Source: Stephanodiscus triporus
Lineage: Eukaryota > Bacillariophyta > Thalassiosirophyceae > Thalassiosirales > Thalassiosiraceae
NCBI GenBank assembly: GCA_036939755.1
Contig: JALLAZ010000315.1
Span: forward strand, 1 to 17,127
Direction: 5' to 3'
DNA: 17,127 nt
The position numbers were made by a program, and so were the translations under genes. The notes under the pieces are model-generated. The model was given only the letters and a program-made list of their open reading frames with translations. It did not search any database and had not been told where the DNA came from. Positions 8,164-16,581 of this stretch are shown here, piece after piece. How positions within the stretch are numbered: position 1 is the stretch's first letter; each line of letters starts with the position of its first letter.

Positions 8164-11100
8164 ATGGAGGGGAGGATGGGGGGGGAGGATCGGCACGACG
8201 ACGACGACGACGGCGGCGGCGGCGGCGGCGACGACGGCGTTGGAAAATCGAGATCCAGTCGCCAACGCTCGATCCCGGTGGGCGCGCTTCCTTTTTTGCT
8301 CCTCCTGCTCGCGACTTGCGCAAATTGCTGCTCGGCGTTTCGACTATCGATTCACGAGACGAGGGGGGCGGTGAGTGGTCGGAATACGTCGTTGTTTTTC
8401 CCCTTTATTTTTACCAGGAGGTTGCGCCGAGGGCGGCTCGGAGACATCGGGTCGCCATTATTTCTCAATCCTCTACTATCTCCCCTCTCCCCCTCCTCCC
8501 ATCGAACGCTATAATGCCAACGACGACGATGGAAATATTTCAGACTGGAAGGATGGCCCCGGGCCGCGCAAACGAACCATTCCCCGCGCCCGGCAGCAGC
8601 CGCGATCGACGGAAGTGGCGATGGCGGCATCAACAACAACGACGACAAACGCAATTCGCCTCCAACCTACAGTCGCAACTGGCCGACGGCAACGTCGACG
8701 CGATCGACGACGATGTCGGCGGCAGGAGTTCGTCGTCGTCTTCGTCCGACAAAAAGAAACAACGACGGCAACAACAACAACGGCGGAAGCAGTACGCCCG
8801 AAAGCTACCCCTCTCCCCCTCCGAGAAGGCCGCCGCCCTCGCGCGCAAGGAGAGACGTCTCGCATACGAGCGTATGCGAACGAGGTCGCTCGAGATCACG
8901 AACGAGCCGCCGTCGATATGGAGCTTCGACTCGCTATTCGCGGCGCCCGTACTCGACGAGAGGAGCGTGCGCGAGGACCTGTTCGGGATACGCGAAAGGG
9001 AGGCGAGGGAGGTTAGGGTGCGACGCCTGCGAGAGATGTCGACGGAGAGGAAGAATATGCGCGGGATCGACCTCGTCGACTTGCTCTCGGGCGGCGGCGG
9101 CGCGACGACGCGCGAGGAGGACCTCGAATTGACCCGCCGAACGATCATGGAGCACGTCAACAGGGACGCCCCAACCTCGTCGGACGACGTCGATGACGAC
9201 GTCTTGGACATCGTCAACGACGAGGAGAACGCCAACGTCACCGCCCAATCGTCGGTGCCGATGTCCAAGGGTGGGGATCCCCCCCCCTCCTCGTCGTCCC
9301 CGCCGTCGTATCAACAGCCGCCTCCGCCTATCGACAGGGCCCTGACCCGGATGGTCCAGGATCGCATATACGGCCTGACGCGTACGCCCGGCGGATCGAT
9401 TCAGTATTCCACGTCCATGCTCGACACGAGCCGTGCCGTGCAATTCCGCGACGGCGTGCGAGTGGGACGCGCGCTGTCCATCAACATCGACCGACTATGT
9501 CACTTCGCGAAGAAGGACATGAGCCACGGCAGGCTCGAGGAGGCGCAGGAGTACTACGCCAAGGCCCAGAACATGGACCCGATGGACGGCAGGCCTTACC
9601 TGGGGCTGAGTCGAATAGCGCAACGACGGGGGGACTTCGAACGCGCGCGTGAATTTCTTAGGGAGGGCATCATGAAGAGCTCGGGGGGGTACGTCGTGGT
9701 CAAGGGCCCGAGTAAAGTCGCGGTAGTGGAGGGCGGGAGGAGCGGGAAGGAGAGGCAGAACACGAGTAGGAAGGGGAGCAGAGACGACGACGATGTCGCC
9801 AATGCTGACAAGAGCGACGTGGGCTTCGAGGAGGAGGAGGGATCCATCATCGGGACCATAACCGACCTAGGCCCGAATCCCTTCCTCCTCCAGGCGCTCG
9901 GCACCCTCGAGCAGGAGCTTGGCAACCTAGCCGCGGCCGAGGAGCTGTACCTCCAGGCGATACGCAGCCGTCCCTCCCACGCTGCTGCATGGGTGTCGTT
10001 GGCGCAGCTACGCACGAGGGAGCTACGACAGGGCGCGTCCGCCGGCCGAATGTGCTACCGGTCCGCAGAGCGCGAGCTGCTTCGCATAGGCGCCAGGCCC
10101 AACGCCTTCATTTACACCGCGTGGGCCAGCATGGAGTACAAGAAGGGAAGTCGTGAGGACGACGCCAGGCGCTCTCGCAAGGCGCGCGAGCTGTACCAGC
10201 AGGCGCTGATCGCGGATCCCCGGTGCTCCGCCGCCTACCTCCAGCTCGGCGTGATGGAATCCGAGTGCGGGAATTTCGACGAGGCCCAATCGTGCTTTGA
10301 GGAGGTGCTTAAGTTCGACCAGCGCAACTCCCGCGTGTTGCAGGCGTACGCGATAATGGAGAGCCGTCGTTCGCCGAAGGAGGACGTCGATTCCAGGAAG
10401 GTGCTGGACCTGTTCGAGAGGGCGCTTAAGGCCAATCCGCGGGATGCGGGCGTGTATCAGGCCTATGCGCTGTACGTCGCGGAGTTGGGAGACATCGACT
10501 CTGCGAGGGATTTGTGAGTTTGTGCGAAGGAATTTTGTCGTGATAGCGCTGTACCTCAACTTTCTTGTCCTCTCGCTTTTGAAACCTATGAACAGACTTC
10601 AGAAGGGAACAGAAGTGAATAAACGACACGCTCCCGTATGGCAAGCGTGGGGAGTCCTCGAAACCCGTTACAACTCCGCAAAGGCCGCACGAGACGTGTT
10701 CCAGCAGGGGATCTGGTCTTGCGCCCAGCCCGGCGGGGGGCAGAGCGGCGGACGACAATGCGCCAGGCTATGGCAGGCTTGGGGTGTCCTCGAGGCTCAA
10801 GAGGGCGATCACGCAGCAGCGAGACGATGCTTCAGCCGTGCGCTGGATGCCGATAAGAGGAACGTCGCCGCGGTCACGGCATGGACCTTGATGGAGGCCG
10901 AGCTGGGTAACTTCGCCGACGCGCGGTCCATTTTTGAACGGTCCTTGAAATTGTTTCGATCGCCGAGCATTGATAAAACGGCCATTTGGAGAGCGTACGA
11001 AGTCATGGAGGAACGGGCGGGGCACACGCGAGAGGCACAGTTGGTCTTCCAACGATCCATGAGGGAAAGCATGTCTTCGTCCACAGTGGAGGAGGAGGAG

Positions 11101-11391
11101 TTAATTTCTGGAGGGAGTCCGGGGAGCGTTGCCAAAGAATCGGATTCGAGGAATACTGAGTCACGTTCGAAGTCTTCTAAGAGGGGCAGGGAAGTAGAAG
11201 TTTCAAGGTGGGATACTGGCAGCAATGAACTGGATTCCGAAGTTTGGATGAATAATGGATCAATTGAGGTAAGTAGGGTTGGGGATATTTGCTTCGATAG
11301 GGTGTCCAGTAACTGAACTGTGTTTTTTGCTATGTACGAGTAGGGAAAATTGCCAGCTAGCATGATGAAGAAGTTGAATAACATGCGGTGA
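8164..11391 (+). CDS. HCF107: Plastid HAT/TPR RNA-maturation protein, HCF107/Mbb1 family
   Basis: Exons are 8164-8370, 8544-10513, 10596-11268 and 11344-11391, giving 965 aa. Plant HCF107 and Chlamydomonas Mbb1 are helical-repeat proteins that bind and stabilise plastid psbB/psbH-region mRNA; the same role here is inferred. The N-terminus has a hydrophobic signal (GALPFLLLLLATCANCCSAF) ending in the diatom CSAF plastid motif, preceded by an odd acidic/Gly run. A disordered linker (about 70-370) follows, then HAT/TPR repeats from about 385 to 885. Clear units are EEAQEYYAKAQNMDPMDG, AAEELYLQAIRSRPSHAA, ARELYQQALIADPRCSAA and ARRCFSRALDADKRN, with the family phrase LWQAWGVLE present. A charged insertion of about 60 residues (about 450-513) splits the array. 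A Ser/Glu-rich tail ends in GKLPASMMKKLNNMR. The start is uncertain (8164, 8176, or upstream 7927). It shares its promoter region with the lumenal pentapeptide gene. Confidence 0.9.
8197..8239 (+). repeat. GAC/GGC triplet microsatellite in the HCF107-like leader
   Basis: GAC x5, GGC x6, GAC x2 and GGC are read in frame as Asp5-Gly6-Asp2-Gly directly upstream of the signal-peptide core. It is likely length-variable between strains. An acidic/Gly spacer ahead of a signal peptide is unusual. Confidence 0.8.
8371..8543 (+). other. HCF107-like intron 1 (acceptor ambiguous)
   Basis: The frame carrying the signal peptide and CSAF motif differs from the frame carrying the TPR array, so an intron is required. 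The donor is GGGGCG|GTGAGT, phase 0. Two acceptors keep the frame: ATTTCAG at 8543 (173-nt intron, normal length here, with a pyrimidine-rich stretch) and TTACCAG at 8417 (47-nt intron, unusually short). The first is preferred. The second would add 42 residues beginning EVAPRAARRH. Confidence 0.75.
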
Positions 11392-12286
11392 AGCAGACCG
11401 ATGAATAGAAGAATCGCTAGCAAAGTGCAAGCTCATCAAAAGCGGATGCATTTAGTAATGTTGCTGAATTATTAATTCATTACAAGCCGATAAGGGCTGC
11501 GCCACGGAGGCTTCGTAAGAGTCGTTAAGATCTAGAGTGCTATCTCTACATAGGTATTCTTAGGTTGGTAGGTACTCTTGTTGGTGTTGACTGATGTGTA
11601 ACGTAGGGAATCACTTTGTGGACTCCAGCAAGACAGTTTCACAGATCAATTAACTACTGCTGTACTAATACCTCCGCAAGCTATTGCCATTGTCATTGTG
11701 AAGTGGACATTGAAATATTACTTTTAATGTCAACAGTTTACCTGTTACCACGTACAAAGACAAAGACATGGGGTTTTGTATGCATATTGACTTCTTGCTA
11801 AATTGTATGTAGCTTTTTGTACCTTTGCAAGACACTCTGAGTACAGAGTACTCATTTTCAGCTATGTAGGTTTTCTACTAGGGGGTCTGCCGCAGCTAAT
11901 ATCGAATATGCCCTAATATCGGATTTCACCAGGTAGTTTACGAAAAATACCCAATTGGCCCAACAGATTTGCGGATTAATTCCGGTAACTACCTGGTTAA
12001 ATCCGATATTAGGGCATATTCGATATTAGCTGCGACAGATCTTCCTTCCGTCGTCCCTCCACACCACCTCTCTCGCAGGCCAAAAGGCCGGGCACTCGAT
12101 ACTCCGGGTATTTCAAATAATTATATCTAATCCTGCACATGAGATGATCAATCCTTTCGCGGGGGCTAGATATCTTAGACATCGGCACTCCATCCTCCTC
12201 CTTCATTCGTCTCCTAAAACGCCCCCCTCCTCCCTTTCTTCGTTCCCCCCCCCTCCCCCGATGGACGATGATAGCACGATGATGCG
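11392..12286. other. Intergenic region between HCF107-like and LRR genes
   Basis: AT-rich, about 0.9 kb, with no supported gene. It holds the 3' end of the HCF107-like transcription unit, the 154-bp foldback at 11886-12039, a small palindrome GAGTACAGAGTACTC near 11837, and a C/T-rich tract (about 12218-12259) immediately before a cluster of ATG codons. The pyrimidine tract could be a promoter/5' UTR element or, less likely, the end of an intron with an unseen upstream exon. Confidence 0.6.
11886..12039. repeat. 154-bp foldback element (54-55 bp arms, 45-nt loop)
   Basis: The left arm 11886-11940 and right arm 11986-12039 match as reverse complements at about 52 of 54 positions. Differences are one C/T, one C/A and one extra T. 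Each arm contains CTAATATCG twice, 17 nt apart. The outer ends read TCTGCCGCAG... and ...CTGCGACAGA. No transposase and no clear target-site duplication are seen. Its size and structure fit a MITE or a hairpin-forming small-RNA locus. Confidence 0.9.
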
Positions 12287-12305
12287 ATGGTCGCGACGAC
12301 GATGA
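12261..12305 (+). promoter_or_regulatory. Upstream ORF overlapping the LRR-protein start
   Basis: An ATG at 12261 opens a 14-codon frame (MDDDSTMMRWSRRR) that stops at TGA 12303-12305, after the main ATG at 12287 and in another frame. Two more ATGs at 12279 and 12282 lie in the same small frame. If the transcript begins upstream of 12261, these would compete with the main start. The transcript start is not known. Confidence 0.45.
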
Positions 12306-15300
12306 TGAACGGCGATGATCGTCATCGTCCCTCCTCGCGGGTCGACGAAGACGACGACCACGACGACGAGATCAGTCGGTCGTCGTCGATCTTACTCTCG
12401 TCGTCGTCGTCGTCGTCGGACGACGACGACTACAATGGTCCGGACCTATCCCTCCGTTCGATTTCCGAGGAAGTCCACGAATGCGACGAGGACCTCGACG
12501 GAAAGATATCGACGACGATCGCGCCGCCGACCTTCATCCCGACGACGAACGCGGGGGCACGTCGGCCGTCGCCGTCGTCCATATTTAGGGTCGGGCCCTC
12601 GTCGTCGTCGTCGACGCGCGACGGGAACGACGAAGACGACATCGACGCGACGGGAACGACGACGACGACGACGAACGGCGACGATCGTCGTCGTCGTAGT
12701 CGCTCCTCCCCCCTCCACGACGAATACGACGAATACGACGGGGCGACGACTTCCGATTTCCTCGCGTCGTTGCGGCGGGGACGCGGTCACCTCCGAAATT
12801 CCTCGCGGGGGAAGGACGCGAACGCGGCGCCGATCCGGCCATCGGGCGCGTCCGGCGGGACGACGGAGGACGGGGACGAGGACGGATACGTCGAAGGCGT
12901 CGGGACGAGGAAGTCTCCGCCGAAGACGACGAAGACGAAGACGACGTTGACAACGACAAACTTCGGGGGGGACGACGCGCAGTCGTCGTCCTCGTCGTCG
13001 GCCGTCGCGATGGCGGCGGCGGCGGCGACAGTTGTCGGCCACGATGGTCCGTCATCCGCCCGAGGCATGGACGGCGAGAATTCCCATTCGCGTTCGAAGG
13101 AGAAGAAGGCGAAGAAGGAGAAGAAGGATAAGAAGGATAAGAAGGATAAAGACGGGACGAGAAAGGCCCCGCCGAAAACATCGACGGCGACGGCGGTCAT
13201 CGTCGGAGGCGGGGATGGGACGATGGTCGGCCACAACGGTCCGTCGTCCGGACGGGGGGGGAAGGGCGAGATTTCGAATTCGCATTCGAGGAGGGAGAAG
13301 GGGAAGGGGAAGGAGAATATAGGCGGGACGAGGATGGCCCCGCCGAAGCCGTCGACGACGGCAAAGGGCGGGACGAGGAAGGCCCCGCCGGAAACATCGA
13401 CGACGGCAGCGACGGCCGCCGTCGGAGGCGGGGATGGGACGATGGTCGGCCGCGATGGTCCTTCGTCCGGACGGGAGGGGAAGAGCGAGATTTCGAATTC
13501 GCATTCGAGGAGGGAGAAGGAGAAGGAGAAGGAGAAGGAGAAGAGGAAAAGCGGGACGAGGATGGCCCCGCCGAAGCCATCGACGTCGAAGAAGGCGAAG
13601 GAGAGGGAAGATGAGGAGGGGGAGGTGTCGGGGGGCGAGGGGGGGGGAGGCGTTGGGCCATCGACGTCCACCCTGGGAGAGGGAACAACGGTCGACCAGT
13701 CGTCCACCCGAAGGGGGGGTTCGTATTCGAATTCGCATTCTAGGGAGGAGGAGAATAAAAGGGCCATGGCCCTCGTCAAGCTGAGGGTGTGGGATCCGGC
13801 CGCGGGGGGCAGCGGCGGCGAAATGGGGGGATGGTCCTTCCGGTCCATCGTCGTGACGCGCGTCGCGATCGCGGCGGAGGAGAAGAAGGAGGTGGAAAAA
13901 AGGCGGTTGCTTAGACTGCTGTCGTCGATCGAGGAGGAGCCGGAAATGCCGCTGGACAGGGGCGAATCGTTCAGGTTCGATAGCGCCCAAGTCAAACGGA
14001 CCCTCTCGAACGGCGATTTCGCCTCCCACGATTCGACGGACGAGGACGAACGCGACGGGGACGACGGCGTTCCCCCGTCGTCGTCGTCGTCGGGAGGGTG
14101 CGATGTGTTGCGCGTGGGGACCCTCGTCGGCATGAGGCTGCGCCCGTCATCGTCGGCGTCGGGGTCAGGGTCGTCGCCCGGGTCGTCGCTCCTGAACGGA
14201 CGAGGTCGGCAAGATGCGGAATGGAAGGTAATGAGCGCCGTCGAATTCCTGCACGGAGTGACTCTCCTCCCGCCGACGGGATTTGTTACGGGATTGATAA
14301 GTCGGATGGAGAATCACGATCCGTCGCTCCGGTCGTTGGTCATGGACGGCATGTCGCTCTCCCAATCGATGACGAGGTCTGAGATAGAGTCGCTGTTTGA
14401 CGCACTGGGCAGGAACGCGTCGATACGACGACTTTCCATGAGGTATTCCGGCATCGACGACGACGTCGCGTCCCTCCTGGCATTGGCCCTCGTGGACAAT
14501 AACACGCTGACGCAACTCCACTTGGGTGGGAACGACATGACGATACTCTCCGCCAAGAGCTTCTTTTCCGTTTTGCAGAGAAAGAACAAGACATTGCGAC
14601 TACTGGACCTGGGAGGGAATCACCCGTCGATCGATGATGACGTAGAGCGCGAACTCGACCAGTTCATGGCCCAGCGCGCGCTCAAGTTGAAGCTGACAAA
14701 CAAGGCCGAGAAGGCGCGCAGGGCCGCGAGGGGTATGCCGCCAGATCCGACATTAGAGGACGACGTCGACGAGGAGGATAAGGACGGTCGTTTGACGATG
14801 GTGTGTCCACAATCCATCATCGATGAGATACTTGGGGACAACTCCGTGGTCGAAGGAGAGGGGGGGAGGGGCAATGACCGCGAACGGATCGGAAATCAGG
14901 GAGGAATGGTCGCCACGAGGGGGGGCGGGATGACATCCAAAATTAATGACTTGGACATCTGCGTGGGGCTGAATGGTCCCGACGCTAACGAGCCAAATCC
15001 TGGCGAGAACATCCGAGAATACACGCGACCGTTAAAACAGACGGACATATCCCTTGAGGAAGACGGATCTTCCGTTCTGTCCCTCGCATCTGATGCGTTA
15101 GATGAACAACAAGTACAACTTCTGTATGAACGCTACAAGAACTCACAGCGGCCGAACTCATTGTCGAGTCTTGTCCAAAAGAATATTTCCATCGGGAGCT
15201 CGATTACCGCCTTCTCCGCGGAGAATGATGATCGCAGCGAGCAATCAAATGGTCCACTACGTTATCCAATGCTTAGGTCGGCGTCTACGTCCGTGGCCAG

Positions 15301-15781
15301 CGGGCGCCTGTCATTCCAGGGACACGACAGTAGAGCATCGCGTTCTTCCTCGTCGGATACCTCCAATAACGACTCCGGCAGGGCAATTAATGAGAAGATG
15401 AAACGGGCAACGTCGAAACTTGTGATCGGCGCTCAACATATCGACGAGGCGGCTCCAGGCCGTCAGAATCGCGGCGACGCTCGACGCAGTAGGCGTCGCA
15501 GGTCGATAGGTGAGCGTAGAAGGCGTTTGGCTCAGTTGGAGAGCGAAGGTGCTGGCGTTGCTACATCAGGTGGAGGAGATGTCACCGCTGCTGCCGCCGT
15601 CGGAGGTGGTAGTGAAGCGTTCTATGACGCCGATGTCGAACTAGCGGTTAGCAGTCTCGATGACGAGTCCCAACAAAGTGCTCCCAAGAAGTCGCGTCTT
15701 TCTGAGAATAAGGTCATCGCTGGCTTGATTGCTTTGTTAATTGTTGGTCTTCTGGTTTTGATCATTCTTTACCTGATTTGA
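12287..15781 (+). CDS. Unrecognised LRR protein with disordered repeats and C-terminal membrane anchor
   Basis: No named family recognised. A single uninterrupted frame of 1164 aa from ATG 12287. Residues 1-510 are low complexity (Asp/Ser/Thr/Gly runs and Lys-Glu blocks) and include three tandem units near 249-438. A more ordered stretch begins around 505 (MALVKLRVWDP, then WSFRSIVVTRVAIA). Residues about 678-780 form a short leucine-rich repeat block of the ribonuclease-inhibitor type: SLRSLVMDGMSL, SIRRLSMRYSGI, TLTQLHLGGNDM and TLRLLDLGGNHP. A charged linker and an Arg-rich patch (about 1064-1080) precede a final 22-residue hydrophobic segment (1143-1164) that ends the protein, so it should be tail-anchored with its bulk in the cytosol. 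There is no N-terminal signal peptide. The GC-rich N-terminal half also leaves long antisense frames open, but the LRR and anchor support this strand. Confidence 0.8.
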   Translation: MVATTMMNGDDRHRPSSRVDEDDDHDDEISRSSSILLSSSSSSSDDDDYNGPDLSLRSISEEVHECDEDLDGKISTTIAPPTFIPTTNAGARRPSPSSIFRVGPSSSSSTRDGNDEDDIDATGTTTTTTNGDDRRRRSRSSPLHDEYDEYDGATTSDFLASLRRGRGHLRNSSRGKDANAAPIRPSGASGGTTEDGDEDGYVEGVGTRKSPPKTTKTKTTLTTTNFGGDDAQSSSSSSAVAMAAAAATVVGHDGPSSARGMDGENSHSRSKEKKAKKEKKDKKDKKDKDGTRKAPPKTSTATAVIVGGGDGTMVGHNGPSSGRGGKGEISNSHSRREKGKGKENIGGTRMAPPKPSTTAKGGTRKAPPETSTTAATAAVGGGDGTMVGRDGPSSGREGKSEISNSHSRREKEKEKEKEKRKSGTRMAPPKPSTSKKAKEREDEEGEVSGGEGGGGVGPSTSTLGEGTTVDQSSTRRGGSYSNSHSREEENKRAMALVKLRVWDPAAGGSGGEMGGWSFRSIVVTRVAIAAEEKKEVEKRRLLRLLSSIEEEPEMPLDRGESFRFDSAQVKRTLSNGDFASHDSTDEDERDGDDGVPPSSSSSGGCDVLRVGTLVGMRLRPSSSASGSGSSPGSSLLNGRGRQDAEWKVMSAVEFLHGVTLLPPTGFVTGLISRMENHDPSLRSLVMDGMSLSQSMTRSEIESLFDALGRNASIRRLSMRYSGIDDDVASLLALALVDNNTLTQLHLGGNDMTILSAKSFFSVLQRKNKTLRLLDLGGNHPSIDDDVERELDQFMAQRALKLKLTNKAEKARRAARGMPPDPTLEDDVDEEDKDGRLTMVCPQSIIDEILGDNSVVEGEGGRGNDRERIGNQGGMVATRGGGMTSKINDLDICVGLNGPDANEPNPGENIREYTRPLKQTDISLEEDGSSVLSLASDALDEQQVQLLYERYKNSQRPNSLSSLVQKNISIGSSITAFSAENDDRSEQSNGPLRYPMLRSASTSVASGRLSFQGHDSRASRSSSSDTSNNDSGRAINEKMKRATSKLVIGAQHIDEAAPGRQNRGDARRSRRRRSIGERRRRLAQLESEGAGVATSGGGDVTAAAAVGGGSEAFYDADVELAVSSLDDESQQSAPKKSRLSENKVIAGLIALLIVGLLVLIILYLI
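12398..12430 (+). repeat. TCG run followed by GAC run
   Basis: TCG triplets are followed at once by GAC triplets, encoding a Ser run then Asp-Asp-Asp-Asp. The two halves are self-complementary, so the mRNA and DNA could fold into a hairpin. Similar GAC/TCG runs recur at 12600-12690 and 14070-14095 within the same gene. Confidence 0.65.
13031..13600 (+). repeat. In-frame tandem repeat in the LRR-protein N-terminal region
   Basis: Three diverged units start at 13031, 13223 and 13442 (spacing about 192 and 219 nt). Each runs VGH/RDGPSS..., then NSHSR, then a Lys/Glu-rich spacer, then GTR(K/M)APPK(P/T)ST. Extra copies of the motifs lie outside: GTRKSPPKT near 12900 and SNSHSREEE near 13728. The Lys-Glu spacer differs most between units. 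Confidence 0.85.
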
Positions 15782-16581
15782 GTGAGAATCAACGCCATGA
15801 TTCAATAGCCGCAAAGGCAAAATTGAAACATAATTGATAGATGCATACCATGGTGAATCAAAGGCTCTGGGTCCTTCAATGCAACCACGTATTAGAAGAC
15901 GGATCCTTGAGCGCGCCTCGCGATAAATATTAAATTTCAAGAGGAAACGTCATGCTCATTTTTCTTATCAGGTGTCAGCGGCGGGGACGACTACGACGGC
16001 AGGCAAGAGGGAGTGGAATTTATCAATATCGGAAACGGGAGGGGCAGGTTGGATGAAAATGATGACGGTCGCCACTGATATGACGATGAAGTTCTCTCCC
16101 GAATCTCCTTCCGCCCAGAAGGAAAGGGCCTTCGTCCACTGCTTCGACAAAGCATCGGCGCACACGCCCAAAGTATTTGCAAGTATTTTATATCTAATAA
16201 AAATATCTCTAAACACAACAGCAGAACACTTATATCACTTGATACAATTATTTATGGGAGTCGATAAGAACGGTGAGATGAAAGAGTGACATGCCTATGA
16301 GCACAACACCATAACGTCGATGACTGTCAAGTAACAATCATTTCTAGATTTGCATTCGGAGAGGAAGAGAATGAAGTATCGCATATTGAGTCGTGGCGTA
16401 AGATCGGAAAAAGTAGGATCATTTTCTCAGGCCCTTGAGTGAACAGTACATGACAAGAACGACCCTCTACCCAACTCTTGTCGTCATGCACTGATCACTC
16501 TTTAGAGGTGGGCAGTGTAAACCGGGTGCAACTACACTTCACAGGTCTTCATGTTGTAATCAATTGCATGTATCCCAATCT
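15782..16581. other. Convergent intergenic region
   Basis: It separates the 3' ends of the LRR gene (plus) and the Cys-rich gene (minus). Mostly AT-rich. Two structures stand out: a GC-richer island at about 15970-16185 that is open in three frames but has no ATG-initiated gene of useful length, and the imperfect foldback at 16437-16500. No RNA gene was recognised. Confidence 0.55.
16437..16500. repeat. Imperfect short foldback
   Basis: The left arm 16437-16459 (GAGTGAACAGTACATGAC...) pairs with the right arm about 16475-16500 (...GTCATGCACTGATCACTC): 16 of the first 18 positions, then a 3-nt bulge and a few more pairs, with a loop of about 16 nt. It is weaker than the two other foldbacks and unrelated to them in sequence. 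Confidence 0.55.

Noticed and set aside
7549..8265. 238-codon minus-strand frame in the divergent promoter region
   Set aside because: It is composed of Arg/Thr/Pro runs from GAC/GTC triplets and has no conserved segment.
8630..9443. Minus-strand frames of 169-212 codons opposite HCF107-like exon 2
   Set aside because: They are Ser/Arg-rich shadows of the coding strand's Asp/Arg codons. The coding strand continues into recognisable TPR units.
13031..13600. CRISPR-like or satellite array
   Set aside because: There are only three diverged units of about 200 nt, in frame within a coding sequence, with no uniform short repeats and spacers.
12787..14133. 448-codon antisense frame opposite the LRR gene
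   Set aside because: It is a long frame without stops, but it consists of Ser/Pro/Phe runs mirrored from GAC/GAG/AAG codons. The plus strand has the LRRs and a terminal membrane anchor in a frame more than twice as long.
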